Part shown: one piece after another, positions 1-8,817 of the stretch | How positions within the stretch are numbered: position 1 is the stretch's first letter | How the letters are laid out: every line of letters starts with the position of its first letter | From: an uncultured Clostridia bacterium | Lineage (GTDB): Bacteria > Bacillota > Clostridia > TANB77 > CAG-508 | Length of the DNA stretch: 64,000 nt | Assembly: GCA_934141555.1 (NCBI GenBank) | Contig: CAKPCK010000005.1 | Span: 1-64,000 of the forward strand | Direction: 5' to 3' | Position numbers and translations under genes: made by a program | Notes under the pieces: generated by a model | The model's input: the letters and a program-made list of their open reading frames with translations, nothing else | Told to the model about the DNA's origin: nothing | Database searches by the model: none

Positions 1-330
1 AACATCTATTTTATCTCCAGCTGCAAATACATCTGCTTTTAATTCGTCTCCAACTTTGATTCCTTCTATTGAATCTAGTCTGAATTCTCTTAAATGTTTT
101 TTTGCTGTAACATTTGCTTTTGCAAAATGTCCTTTAACTGGTTTGTTTAATTTGTTTTCTTTAATTTCTCCAAATCCTAATTGTACTGCTTCATATCCAT
201 CGTTTTCGATAGTTTTTACTTGAGCAACTACACATGGACCTGCTTCAATTACTGTTACTGGAATAACTGTTCCATTTTCATCAAATATTTGTGTCATTCC
301 AACTTTTTTTCCTATTAATGCTTTTTTCAT
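1..330 (-). CDS. rplC: 50S ribosomal protein L3 (partial, 3' end beyond window)
   Basis: Ribosomal protein L3 is an early-assembly protein of the large subunit near the peptidyl-transferase centre. The first 110 codons are present and the rest runs off the left edge. The protein opens with MKKALIGKKVGMTQIF, the conserved L3 start, followed by the beta-barrel segment around VTVIEAGPC. An AGGAGG-type ribosome binding site lies just upstream of the ATG. It is the second gene of the S10 operon, 61 bases after rpsJ, the standard bacterial order, so rplD, rplW and rplB are expected beyond the edge. Identification is secure; only the missing C-terminus limits it. Confidence 0.97.
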   Translation of the reverse strand, partial: MKKALIGKKVGMTQIFDENGTVIPVTVIEAGPCVVAQVKTIENDGYEAVQLGFGEIKENKLNKPVKGHFAKANVTAKKHLREFRLDSIEGIKVGDELKADVFAAGDKIDV

Positions 331-391
331 TTAAATTTCCTCCTACTATTGGCTGATATTTATACCAGCTTGGTTTGATTTATTTTTGAAA

Positions 392-715
392 CTAGTTTTT
401 GATTTCGATATCAACACCTGCTGGTAGTTCTAGTTTCATTAAACTATCCATTGTTTTTTGTGTTGGGTAAAGAATGTCTATAACTCTTTTATGTGTTCTC
501 ATTTCAAATTGTTCTCTTGAATCTTTGTGTTTGTGTGGTGAACGTAAAATTGTTACGATTTCTTTCTCTGTTGGTAGTGGAATAGGACCTGATACTTTTG
601 CTCCTGTTTTCTTAGCAGTATCTACTATTTTTTCAGCAGACTGTTCTAAAACTACATGGTCATAAGCTTTTAATCTTATTCTGATTTTTTCACTTGCTAC
701 ATTTGTTTTTGCCAT
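392..715 (-). CDS. rpsJ: 30S ribosomal protein S10
   Basis: S10 is a small-subunit head protein and the transcription partner of NusB/NusG. The protein is 107 residues, close to the family's usual 100-105. It has the core KIRIRLKAYDH near the N-terminus, the SGPIPLPTEK loop in the middle and the THKRVIDI segment near residue 75. The extra N-terminal residues (MAKTNVASE) precede the usual start. A GGAGGG ribosome binding site stands 9 bases before the ATG. It is the first gene of the S10 operon and is preceded by a roughly 300-base structured leader and a consensus promoter, both annotated separately. Confidence 0.98.
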   Translation of the reverse strand: MAKTNVASEKIRIRLKAYDHVVLEQSAEKIVDTAKKTGAKVSGPIPLPTEKEIVTILRSPHKHKDSREQFEMRTHKRVIDILYPTQKTMDSLMKLELPAGVDIEIKN

Positions 716-1027
716 TGTAATTTTCCCTCCTTAAATAAAATATATTTTTAAATTACGCGCTGGCAAGTTATAACGCACCCTGGTGTTTTGAATTTTCCCA
801 TTATAAAATCCCTCACATGCATATATGTTTTAGGGATGATAAGTGCTTAATCTGTACTACTAACAAACATGATTATAATTACTATATTAATTTATAGTAA
901 TTATCTTTAGTTCGTTTATAATATTTTGAAACTTACCGCCTTAGTCTAGCTAAGACATACTCCGTCGAAGTTCCCTACATCTTTGTGTAGCCACATTCGA
1001 CATCAACGCTAAAATTTATGCTTTATT
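716..1027 (-). promoter_or_regulatory. Structured 5' leader of the S10 operon
   Basis: This gene-free stretch lies between a consensus promoter and rpsJ. It holds several inverted repeats visible by eye. One is a two-level stem at 964-1001 with outer arms GTCGAA/TTCGAC and inner arms CTACA/TGTAG. Others are CTTAG/CTAAG at 940-954, a 12-bp AT stem at about 874-904, and ATCCCT/AGGGAT at 808-837. Ribosomal operons are often autoregulated through such leaders (L4 in E. coli S10). The shape here does not match a leader I can name, so the regulatory role is inferred. Confidence 0.55.
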
Positions 1028-1056
1028 ATTATATAGCAATATGTGGTAATTGTCAA
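1028..1056 (-). promoter_or_regulatory. Sigma-A promoter of the S10 operon
   Basis: Both boxes are perfect consensus: TTGACA at 1056-1051 and TATAAT at 1033-1028, with a 17-base spacer. It reads towards rpsJ and would start transcription near 1020, giving a leader of about 300 bases. Confidence 0.85.
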
Positions 1057-1193
1057 TATGTTTTTTGGATTTTTTTGCTATTTCGCATTTTTTGTCAAAA
1101 CATGTCATATAATTATTGGAATATTTTCAATAAATTATAGCAATTAGTGTAATAATATGATATACTCGCTGTAAATTTGGAAAGGAGATTCTT

Positions 1194-1388
1194 ATGTCAC
1201 CAATTAGAGAAAAATTTATAAAAATTCTTGACTCTTTGCCTTATGACTTAGACAAAGAAGTTTTAACCAAAAATACAAAAGAAATTTTACAAGATGTAAC
1301 GAAATTATATGTTGATACATATGGCACTGATGACTTATCTGTAAATGATAAAGAATGTATTCAATCATTAATTGGCTTTAATTTTTAA
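1194..1388 (+). CDS. Small hypothetical protein upstream of a toxin-antitoxin pair
   Basis: A 64-residue acidic protein (MSPIREKFIKILDSLPYDL...) with an AAAGGAG ribosome binding site 7 bases before the ATG. I do not recognise a family. It is first in a compact plus-strand cluster of three small genes, 16 bases before the next one and bounded by minus-strand housekeeping genes. It could be a second antitoxin-like or regulatory component, or an unrelated small protein. The alternating charged and hydrophobic residues suggest helices; no membrane segment or cysteine motif is visible. The gene is believable because of its ribosome binding site and tight packing, but its function is unknown. Confidence 0.6.
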   Translation: MSPIREKFIKILDSLPYDLDKEVLTKNTKEILQDVTKLYVDTYGTDDLSVNDKECIQSLIGFNF

Positions 1389-1404
1389 GAAAGGTTGTGA
1401 TTTT

Positions 1405-1632
1405 ATGGAAAAATCAAAAAAAGAAAATATTTCTATTGGAAAAATTAGTGAACTTTTAAAAAATGCTCCAACAGATGATGGAACTTTTTATGGATGTTTA
1501 TATGATTTATATGTTTTTATTGGAATTGCCAAAGGAGTTTCTGATATTAATAGTGGAAATGGAATTACATTAGAAGAACTCGAAAAAGAAAGAGAGGCAT
1601 TATATGAAAATTATAGTAGAAACTTTGGCTAA
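1405..1632 (+). CDS. Putative antitoxin (RelB/ParD-like) of a type II module
   Basis: A 75-residue protein starting MEKSKKENISIGKISELL; an AAAGG motif lies 10 bases upstream of this ATG, which I prefer over an upstream in-frame ATG inside the previous gene. The C-terminal part (GITLEELEKEREALYENY) resembles the C-terminal helix of small antitoxins that wraps a RelE/ParE toxin. The gene overlaps the downstream ParE-like gene by 29 bases, as expected for translationally coupled antitoxin and toxin. Family assignment rests on size, order and the partner, since antitoxin sequences vary widely. Confidence 0.6.
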   Translation: MEKSKKENISIGKISELLKNAPTDDGTFYGCLYDLYVFIGIAKGVSDINSGNGITLEELEKEREALYENYSRNFG

Positions 1633-1948
1633 ATCATGTCTTGATAATATTTTTTATTACAATATGCAATATTCTTCTAAAAATGCTCTAGAAGTAGATA
1701 AAAATATTAGAGCTCAAATAACTAACTTAAATAAGTTTTCATATCTAGGTAAATTAATTCCAGAAATGTCGGATTCTCATTTTAGAGAAATTATTTATAA
1801 AAAATCTCGACATTCTGGATATAGAATTATGTATTTCGTCTCGGATTATGATAATTCTATTCATATTTTTAATATTATTAATTCAAAACAAAACTTTAAC
1901 AAAATTCTAAAACTGCATAATTACTTCAACAATTATTTTAATTTTTAA
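1604..1948 (+). CDS. RelE/ParE-family toxin
   Basis: A 114-residue protein with the layout of the RelE/ParE fold. An N-terminal helix pair (DNIFYYNMQYSSKNALEVD, AQITNLNKF) is followed by the LGKLIPEM turn, then REIIYKKSRHSGYRIMYFV, the strand-rich core where family members carry the conserved Y-R-I/V-x-Y pattern. Members either poison gyrase (ParE) or cut mRNA on the ribosome (RelE); the sequence does not decide which. It overlaps the putative antitoxin and ends 18 bases from the convergent trmL. No transposase is nearby. Confidence 0.72.
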   Translation: MKIIVETLAKSCLDNIFYYNMQYSSKNALEVDKNIRAQITNLNKFSYLGKLIPEMSDSHFREIIYKKSRHSGYRIMYFVSDYDNSIHIFNIINSKQNFNKILKLHNYFNNYFNF

Positions 1949-1965
1949 TTTATTATCCAAGTATT

Positions 1966-2472
1966 TTATTCCTCAAAATATGTACTAACACCTTGTAAAC
2001 CTTCAAAATTATTTTGTCTTAATATTTCATATGCTATAATACATACTGAATTAGACAAATTCAATGATCTTAATACTGGTCTCATTGGAATTCTTATTGT
2101 TTTATCAATATATTTTTGTAATAAATCTTCTGGTAATCCTTTTGTTTCTTTTCCAAACAAAACAAATATTTCTTCATCTTTAAATTTACTATAATCTATA
2201 TCTGTATAGCAATGCTCTGCTTTAGTTGTTGCCATAAACATATTGTGTTCTTCTGGTTTATATTTTTCCAAAAATTTTTCTAAACTATCATGTTTTTCTA
2301 TCTCTAATTTGTCCCAATAATCTAAACCTGCTCTTTTTAAATATTTATCATCTATACTAAATCCTAATGGATATACCAAATGTAGTTTTGCGCCTGTTAT
2401 TGCACATGTTCTTGCTATATTTCCAGTATTTTGTGGTATTTCTGGTTCTACCATAACAATATTTAATTTCAT
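1966..2472 (-). CDS. trmL: tRNA (cytidine/uridine-2'-O)-methyltransferase TrmL
   Basis: A SPOUT-class methyltransferase that 2'-O-methylates the wobble nucleotide 34 of tRNA-Leu. The 168-residue protein carries the three SpoU motifs: EPEIPQNTGNIARTC near the start, LFGKETKGLP near residue 115 and IPMRPVLRSLNLSNSV near residue 135, which form the trefoil knot that binds AdoMet. I chose the ATG at 2472 because an AAAGG motif lies 10 bases upstream and the family starts at this point; the frame remains open for eight further codons. It converges with the toxin gene and stands alone. Confidence 0.93.
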   Translation of the reverse strand: MKLNIVMVEPEIPQNTGNIARTCAITGAKLHLVYPLGFSIDDKYLKRAGLDYWDKLEIEKHDSLEKFLEKYKPEEHNMFMATTKAEHCYTDIDYSKFKDEEIFVLFGKETKGLPEDLLQKYIDKTIRIPMRPVLRSLNLSNSVCIIAYEILRQNNFEGLQGVSTYFEE

Positions 2473-2562
2473 TTTTATATGTCCTTTCATTTTCATTCAA
2501 CATTAATTTTTGACTATAATAAAATTTTACTAATATTTAATTATTTTTCCATCTTTTCTTAC

Positions 2563-2592
2563 ATAATAAAAAAACGCCCTTCAAAGCGTTTT
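2563..2592 (-). terminator. Rho-independent terminator after rpmB
   Basis: Stem AAAACGC/GCGTTTT with an 8-base loop sits just past the rpmB stop and is followed, on the minus strand, by a T-rich run. Confidence 0.8.
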
Positions 2593-2595
2593 ATT

Positions 2596-2796
2596 TTATT
2601 GTGCTCTTTTAACTTTTCCGTTTTTTAAACATTTTGCACATACATGAATTCTTTTTATTTCTCCATCAACTTCAGCTTTAACTGTTCTTAAGTTTGGCTT
2701 CCATGTACGTGGAGCTCTTTTACTTATATGAGAACGAGTTATGCTTAATTTATTTCCATGAATAGCTGTCTTTTCACAAATTTCACATTTTGCCAT
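2596..2796 (-). CDS. rpmB: 50S ribosomal protein L28
   Basis: A 66-residue basic protein starting MAKCEICEKTAIHGNKLS and running through RSHISKRAPRTWKPNL to a C-terminal CAKCLKNGKV. Two CxxC pairs (CEIC and CAKC) make this the zinc-binding form of L28. The start is set by a GGAGGTGC ribosome binding site 8 bases upstream of the ATG at 2796. The gene is monocistronic, with its own promoter and terminator, as is common for rpmB in Firmicutes. Confidence 0.97.
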   Translation of the reverse strand: MAKCEICEKTAIHGNKLSITRSHISKRAPRTWKPNLRTVKAEVDGEIKRIHVCAKCLKNGKVKRAQ

Positions 2797-2845
2797 AATA
2801 AATAGCACCTCCTAATTTTTTCTTTTTTAAAATCGACTACGATTA

Positions 2846-2874
2846 AGTTTAACACATATTTTCAAAAAATACAA
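2846..2874 (-). promoter_or_regulatory. Probable promoter of rpmB
   Basis: TTGTAT at 2874-2869 and TAAACT at 2851-2846, spaced by 17 bases and reading into rpmB, about 50 bases upstream of its start codon. Confidence 0.5.
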
Positions 2875-2970
2875 GTGTTTCCAACAAAAAATCTGATTTT
2901 TTTGTTTTACACATTTAGTTATATTTATTTTTTTACCTTAAAGTTAGTAATTTTCTGTACTTTCAAGTAC

Positions 2971-3282
2971 CTAGTGTTTACTACTTAATTCTATTATTTT
3001 ATCCATATTATCATCTTCAGCTGCTTTATTTTTTCTAATAGCACCACATTTTTTACATTTAAATATTATAACATATCCTTTTTTAGGACTTATTTCTAAT
3101 CCAATTGGTTCTAAAATTCCATGACATGTTTCTGCTCTATCTCCTGGATTTATATCCAAATGCTTTGAATACAGACAATATGGACAGTGGTTCCTACATG
3201 TATATCCTAATTTCGGAACCACTCTACCACAATTTTCACATACAAATTCTTCATCTATTTTGGTAAATTTACTTGATTGCAT
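2971..3282 (-). CDS. RNHCP domain-containing protein
   Basis: A 103-residue protein with zinc-ribbon-like cysteines: CENC near residue 15, the signature RNHCPYC near residue 31, a TCHG motif near residue 53 and CKKC near residue 76. The RNHCP signature defines a small Pfam family of unknown function, often found beside translation genes. Here it lies between rpmB and a nucleoside kinase. The eight or so cysteines suggest one or two bound zinc ions and a possible nucleic-acid role, but that is inference from the fold type. Start ATG at 3282, preceded by AAAGAGGAAG. Confidence 0.85.
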   Translation of the reverse strand: MQSSKFTKIDEEFVCENCGRVVPKLGYTCRNHCPYCLYSKHLDINPGDRAETCHGILEPIGLEISPKKGYVIIFKCKKCGAIRKNKAAEDDNMDKIIELSSKH

Positions 3283-3356
3283 TTTACTTCCTCTTTATAT
3301 GATTATTTTAATAATTTTGTAAAAAATTCCTAATGTAAAATAATAATTATTATATT

Positions 3357-5000
3357 TTATCCTTTAAAATCTCCACCACCCAAGAATTCTTTTAACAATG
3401 AATGTGATGGAACTATATCTTTTGAAATTGGCTCAAAATATCTTAATATTTCAATTAATCTTTGTGCTTCTGCATATTCTTTTTCGTCTTTTGTTATTTT
3501 TTCTAATAATGGAATTGCTTCATTTCTTAATACACCTAATTCATATATTAATGATGTATTAAATATACTGTCAGCTTCTTCTTGGAATGGGAATATATTT
3601 TTTTCTTCACCTTTATTTACATTATCCCATGTAGCAATTGTATTTTGAGCTGTATAGCCTCTAAATTGATTATCTCTTACAATTCTTCTTACTAATCTTG
3701 TATCTGTTGTAGAAATTCTATTAAATGAATCCATATTTAATACTGTTAATGCACTTATATAAATTTTATATTTCTGTTCTTGTGGTATTTTTTCTGTTAA
3801 TTTATCATTTAAACAATGAATTCCTTCTATAACTAATACTTCATCTTCTGCCATTTTAACTTTATTTCCATTATATCTTTTTGTTCCAACTTTAAAATCA
3901 AATTCTGGTAATTCTACTTCTTCACCATTTAATAATTTTAATAGTTGATCATTAAATAAATCAATATCTATTGCATTTATATTTTCGAAATCATATTCAC
4001 CTTTTTCATTTCTTGGTGTTTGATCTCTTTCAACAAAATAATTATCTACTGATATTGTTACAGGCTTTATGCCATTTATTCTTAATTGTAATCCTAATCT
4101 TTGAGCAAATGTTGTCTTTCCTGATGATGATGGTCCTGCTATTAATATCATTTTAACGCCTTTTTTTTGTGCTATTTTATCTGCAATTTGTGCTATTTTC
4201 TTTTCATGTAATGCTTCTGATAATAATATTAATTCTTTTATCGAACCTTCTTTTACACTTTTATTTAATCTATATACTGTCCCTACATTTAAAACTTTGT
4301 ATATTGTTTCATATTCATGTAATGCCCAAGATAATTTTTTTGTATCTTTATATTCTGGTAATACATTAACATCGTGTGAGCTTGGATATCTTAATAAAAA
4401 TCCATCATAATATTTTTTTAATTCAAATATTTTGGTTACACCTGTATGTGTTGCTATTATTTCATAAAAGTGATTAAAATAATCTTCACAATATGACATA
4501 ATAATTTTATCATTTGTTACTAAATCATATTGAAGTCTACCTTTTCCAGTATTATTTTTTTCATAGAATTTTCCAGCTTCTTCTCTTGTCATTATTCTTT
4601 TTCTTATTTTTAAATCTTTTTCAATTATTTTCTTCATTTCTTCTTGAACATTTTGTAACATTTCATCTGTTACTTCCATATTTTCCAAATTACAAAACAT
4701 TGCATTTGTTAATTGATAATTTACAACAACACGTGCTTCTGGATATAACTTCCAAAATGCCATTCCCATTATATATGTAAGTGTTCTTCTATATATTTTC
4801 ATTCCTTCTTTTGAATTTATACTAATTAGTTCTAATGTTCCATCTTCTTGTAATTCATCATCTAAATTTTTATATTCATTATTAAAGATTGCTCCGATTA
4901 TTGGATATTCACTTGTTTCTATTTGTTTTTTTGCTATTTCTGAAATTGTTGTATTTGCTTTTGCTTTTACTATTATTTTTTTCTTTTCGTTTTCTTCCAT
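3357..5000 (-). CDS. Nucleoside (uridine-like) kinase with TGS and threonyl-tRNA-synthetase-like N-terminus
   Basis: A 547-residue member of the clostridial nucleoside kinase family. The N-terminal 60 residues look like a TGS domain; the middle (residues about 60-270) resembles the editing/second additional domain of threonyl-tRNA synthetase. The C-terminal half is a P-loop kinase of the phosphoribulokinase/uridine kinase type, with Walker A GPSSSGKTT near residue 290, TISVDNYFVERDQTP (lid/substrate region) and VLVIEGIH. Exact substrate is unknown; family members are annotated as uridine kinase-like. The ATG at 5000 is preferred over a GTG three codons upstream that abuts the AAAGGA ribosome binding site. 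It follows dnaE on the same strand. Confidence 0.88.
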   Translation of the reverse strand: MEENEKKKIIVKAKANTTISEIAKKQIETSEYPIIGAIFNNEYKNLDDELQEDGTLELISINSKEGMKIYRRTLTYIMGMAFWKLYPEARVVVNYQLTNAMFCNLENMEVTDEMLQNVQEEMKKIIEKDLKIRKRIMTREEAGKFYEKNNTGKGRLQYDLVTNDKIIMSYCEDYFNHFYEIIATHTGVTKIFELKKYYDGFLLRYPSSHDVNVLPEYKDTKKLSWALHEYETIYKVLNVGTVYRLNKSVKEGSIKELILLSEALHEKKIAQIADKIAQKKGVKMILIAGPSSSGKTTFAQRLGLQLRINGIKPVTISVDNYFVERDQTPRNEKGEYDFENINAIDIDLFNDQLLKLLNGEEVELPEFDFKVGTKRYNGNKVKMAEDEVLVIEGIHCLNDKLTEKIPQEQKYKIYISALTVLNMDSFNRISTTDTRLVRRIVRDNQFRGYTAQNTIATWDNVNKGEEKNIFPFQEEADSIFNTSLIYELGVLRNEAIPLLEKITKDEKEYAEAQRLIEILRYFEPISKDIVPSHSLLKEFLGGGDFKG

Positions 5001-5088
5001 GTATATCACATTCCTTTCATCTGACTAAAAAAACAATTAATTTTTTAGTTTTTGTATATTTTTGACACTCTTTATTTTATAGAATTTT

Positions 5089-8000
5089 TCAATATAAGTC
5101 AATACTAACATTCTGCTTTCCAGCAATCTCTTCAAATTCTTTTAGGATTTCTTCTGTTAAATATATTGCACCACAAGGCTTTATTTCTTCTCCTGTTTTA
5201 ACTGCTACTGGTATATTATTTCTTTCTCCATTAAAAAATCTTATAGCACCTCTTAATTTTGCTTTTTCCGTTTCTTTCATATTTGTAATATTTATTACTA
5301 AGTGTTTTGGCTTTTGAATTCCTGCATTTGGTGCATCTGGCTTTTTATTCTCATATTTATTTGAATTTTCACTAAAGTTTTCGCCAAAATTTCTAATTTC
5401 TTGTGCTACTATTTTGGTATTATCATCTTCTCTAATACTTAATCTTCCTTTTATCATAATAATATTTTCTTCTAATAATTTATCTTGATATTTCAAAAAT
5501 GTTGGTTCAAATATTATTATTTCTGCAGAACCATTTAAATCTTCAATTGTAACAAATGCCATTATTTTATTATTTTTTGTATATTTCTTTTTTACTGATG
5601 TTATAATTCCTGCAATTCTTACTTCTTGTCCATCTTCATATTTTAGTATTTCTTGCACCTTATTTTCTTCATTTTCTTCTGAAGAGTTTTGTTCATCAAT
5701 TTCTTTTAATTCTTTTGATGATATATTTGTTAATTGTTTTATTTGTTCTTTTATCTTTTCTAGTGGATGTCCTGATATATAAATTCCAAGCATTTCTTTT
5801 TCCATTGATAATTTTTCGTTTTCAGTCATTTCTTCTTGCTCTGAAAACTGATATTTTATTTCTTTTAGATTGTTTTCTTCTTGTTCTCCACCTAAATCAA
5901 ACATTGATACTTGGCCATTCATTCCTTTTTTATTATAACTTTGTGCTAAATCCATTATGGCTTCAAATGAAGCTAATAATGTTGCTCTTGTTTCTGGAAA
6001 TTCATCAAATGTTCCTGCTTTTATTAAGCTTTCCACACATTTTTTGTTTACTGCTTCTCCTTCAACTCTTTCACAAAAGTCTGTAAATCCTTCAAATTTT
6101 CCATGTTCATTTCTATCTTTTATTATATTATCTATTGGTTGTAATCCTACATTTTTTATACTACCTAATCCAAAACGAATTTGTCCTATTTGATTATTCT
6201 TGTCTTGACTTTCATCAAATTCTACTGTAAATTTTGAGCTACTACTATTTATATCTGGTTTTAATATTTTTATGCCTATTCTTTTACATTCATCTATATA
6301 TTCTGGAACTTTATCTAAATTTCCTAAAAAACTGTTCAACATTGATGCCATAAACTCTGCTGGATAATATGATTTTAAATATGCTGTTCTATATGCCACT
6401 ACTGCATAACATGCTGCATGTGATTTGTTAAATGCATATTTGGCAAATTCAGACATTTCATCAAATATTTTATTTGCAGATTCTGCATCAATCCCGTTTC
6501 TTACACAGCCTGGTACAATTATGTTTCCATTTTCATCTAATTGGCCATTTATAAATATTTTTCTTTCTTTTGCCATTACATCAAGTTTCTTTTTTCCCAT
6601 AGCTCTACGGACTAAATCTGCTCTTCCTAATGAATATCCTGCTAAATCTCTTACTATTTGCATTACTTGTTCTTGATATACCATACATCCATATGTTACA
6701 TTTAATATTGGTTCTAGACTTGGATGTGTATATTCATTATGTCCTGGATTCTGCTTTCCTCTTATATATCTTGGAATTTGATCCATTGGTCCAGGTCTAT
6801 ATAATGAAACTCCTGCTATTAAATCTTCTAAACAGTCTGGTTTTAATTCTTTCATGAAGTTTGTCATACCTTGTGATTCAAACTGGAATATTCCTGATGT
6901 ATTTCCTTCTTGCCATAATTTATATACTTTAGGATCTGACATGTCTTTATCAAATTCTACATCTATTCCTCTATTTTGTTTTACAAGATTTATTGTGTCT
7001 TGTATAACTGTTAATGTTCTTAAGCCTAAAAAGTCCATTTTTAGAAGACCTAATTCTTCTAGAGTTGTCATTATATATTGTGTAGAAATTTGTCCATCTC
7101 TGACATATAATGGAACATATGTGTCTACTGGATCTTTTGTTATTACAACACCACAAGCATGTGTTGATGCTTGTCTTGGCATTCCTTCTAATGACATTGC
7201 AATTTCTAATAATTTATGTACTTCTGGGTCTGTATCATATAATTCTTTTAATTCTCTATTTTGCTCTAGTGCTTTTGGAATTGTTATATGTATCTCATTT
7301 GGTATCATTTTTGCTAATTTATCTGCTTCTGAATATGGATAATCTAATACTCTTGCAACATCTCTTATTACCATTTTTGCTGCCATTGTTCCAAATGTTA
7401 TTATCTGTGATACATGATCATGTCCATATTTTCTTGATACATAATCTATTACATCTTGTCTATGTTCATAGCAAAAGTCAACATCAAAATCTGGCATACT
7501 TACTCTTTCAGGATTTAAAAATCTTTCAAATAGTAATCCATATTTCATTGGATCTATATCTGTTATTCCAATTGCATAAGCAAGTATTGAACCTGCTCCC
7601 GATCCTCTTCCTGGTCCTACTGGTATTCCTTGACTTTTTGCATAATGTATAAAATCCCATACTATTAAGTAATAATCAACATATCCCATTTTCTTGATTA
7701 CACCAATTTCATATTCTGCTCTTTTTATAATTTCTTCTGATGGATTTTCTCCATATCTTTCTTTTATTCCATCATCACATAATTTTTTTAAGAAATCATA
7801 ATGCGTTGGATATTCTGGTGGTACATCATAATTAGGTAATATTGTATGTCCAAATTCAAATTCTACATTACATTTATCTGCAATTTTTACTGTATTTTCT
7901 ATTGCATCTTGAAATGCTGAAAAATATTCACTCATTTCTTCTGGTGATTTTACATATAATTCATCTGTATCAAATTTCATTCTGTCTTCATCACTCATTC

Positions 8001-8679
8001 TTTTTCCTGTTTGAATACATAATAAAATTTCATGACTATATGAATCTTCTCTTTTTAAATAATGTGCATCATTTGTTGCTACTAATGGTATGTCTAATTT
8101 TCTTGCCAATTGTACAAGTTTTTGATTTGCTAATACTTGTTCTCTTATTCCATTATTTTGTATTTCTATATAATAATCTTCTCCAAATACTCTTTTATGC
8201 CATAATGCTATTTCTTCTGCTTTTTCTGTTTGACCATTTAATAGTGCTTGATTTACTGCACCTGCTAAACATGCACTTAAACATATTAATCCTTCATGAT
8301 ATTTTTCTAATACTTCCAAATCTATTCTTGGTTTATAATAATATCCTTCTGTAAACCCTATTGATACTAATTTGCTTAAGTTTTTATATCCTTGATTATT
8401 TTTTGCTAATAATATTAAATGATAATATTGTTTATCTATTGGTTCTTTGTCAAATCTTGAACGTGGTGCAACATATACTTCACAACCTATTATTGGTTTT
8501 ATTCCTTCTTTTTTACATGCTTTATAAAAGTCAATAGCGCCATACATTACTCCATGGTCTGTTATTGCCATTGCTTTCATTCCCAATTCTTTTGCTCTTA
8601 CCGGTAGGTCTTTTATTCTATTTGCTCCATCTAATAAGCTAAATTCACTATGTATATGTAAATGCACAAATTCTGACAT
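5089..8679 (-). CDS. dnaE: DNA polymerase III alpha subunit (DnaE)
   Basis: A replicative C-family DNA polymerase of 1196 residues. Domains in order: an N-terminal PHP domain (HLHIHSEFSLLDGANR at residue 6, DHGVMYG, GCEVYVAP); the palm with the catalytic-aspartate motif MPDFDVDF near residue 400; fingers with STHACGVVI and YRPGPMDQIPRYI; a helix-hairpin-helix region; and a C-terminal OB domain (VRIAGIITSVKKKYTKNN near residue 1035). The PHP metal ligands look largely kept. Clostridia usually also have PolC as main replicase, in which case this DnaE extends primers or acts in repair; PolC is not in the window. It is the first gene of a small group with the downstream nucleoside kinase. Confidence 0.97.
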   Translation of the reverse strand: MSEFVHLHIHSEFSLLDGANRIKDLPVRAKELGMKAMAITDHGVMYGAIDFYKACKKEGIKPIIGCEVYVAPRSRFDKEPIDKQYYHLILLAKNNQGYKNLSKLVSIGFTEGYYYKPRIDLEVLEKYHEGLICLSACLAGAVNQALLNGQTEKAEEIALWHKRVFGEDYYIEIQNNGIREQVLANQKLVQLARKLDIPLVATNDAHYLKREDSYSHEILLCIQTGKRMSDEDRMKFDTDELYVKSPEEMSEYFSAFQDAIENTVKIADKCNVEFEFGHTILPNYDVPPEYPTHYDFLKKLCDDGIKERYGENPSEEIIKRAEYEIGVIKKMGYVDYYLIVWDFIHYAKSQGIPVGPGRGSGAGSILAYAIGITDIDPMKYGLLFERFLNPERVSMPDFDVDFCYEHRQDVIDYVSRKYGHDHVSQIITFGTMAAKMVIRDVARVLDYPYSEADKLAKMIPNEIHITIPKALEQNRELKELYDTDPEVHKLLEIAMSLEGMPRQASTHACGVVITKDPVDTYVPLYVRDGQISTQYIMTTLEELGLLKMDFLGLRTLTVIQDTINLVKQNRGIDVEFDKDMSDPKVYKLWQEGNTSGIFQFESQGMTNFMKELKPDCLEDLIAGVSLYRPGPMDQIPRYIRGKQNPGHNEYTHPSLEPILNVTYGCMVYQEQVMQIVRDLAGYSLGRADLVRRAMGKKKLDVMAKERKIFINGQLDENGNIIVPGCVRNGIDAESANKIFDEMSEFAKYAFNKSHAACYAVVAYRTAYLKSYYPAEFMASMLNSFLGNLDKVPEYIDECKRIGIKILKPDINSSSSKFTVEFDESQDKNNQIGQIRFGLGSIKNVGLQPIDNIIKDRNEHGKFEGFTDFCERVEGEAVNKKCVESLIKAGTFDEFPETRATLLASFEAIMDLAQSYNKKGMNGQVSMFDLGGEQEENNLKEIKYQFSEQEEMTENEKLSMEKEMLGIYISGHPLEKIKEQIKQLTNISSKELKEIDEQNSSEENEENKVQEILKYEDGQEVRIAGIITSVKKKYTKNNKIMAFVTIEDLNGSAEIIIFEPTFLKYQDKLLEENIIMIKGRLSIREDDNTKIVAQEIRNFGENFSENSNKYENKKPDAPNAGIQKPKHLVINITNMKETEKAKLRGAIRFFNGERNNIPVAVKTGEEIKPCGAIYLTEEILKEFEEIAGKQNVSIDLY

Positions 8680-8780
8680 ATTTTTCGTCTCCTTAATTTG
8701 ATGTAATTTTCTCTTATATTATGGCTAAATCTTATCACAAAATAGCTTATTTTTCAATATATACTTGATTCTAACACACA

Positions 8781-8812
8781 AAAAAATTCATGAATTTCTT
8801 CATGAATTTTTT
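8781..8812 (-). terminator. Terminator after rpsR
   Basis: A 13-bp stem (AAAAAATTCATGA/TCATGAATTTTTT) with a 6-base loop lies 5 bases past the rpsR stop, with a T run on either strand. Confidence 0.75.
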
Positions 8813-8817
8813 ATCTA

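Noticed and set aside
3971..4780. Long plus-strand frames rich in Leu/Phe/Tyr within the nucleoside kinase gene (and similar ones across dnaE, recG and polA)
   Set aside because: They are antisense shadows of AT-rich minus-strand genes, lack ribosome binding sites, and have repetitive Leu/Phe composition.
6971..7156. A minus-strand 61-residue frame within dnaE
   Set aside because: It is an out-of-frame reading of dnaE with no ribosome binding site and no recognisable protein pattern.
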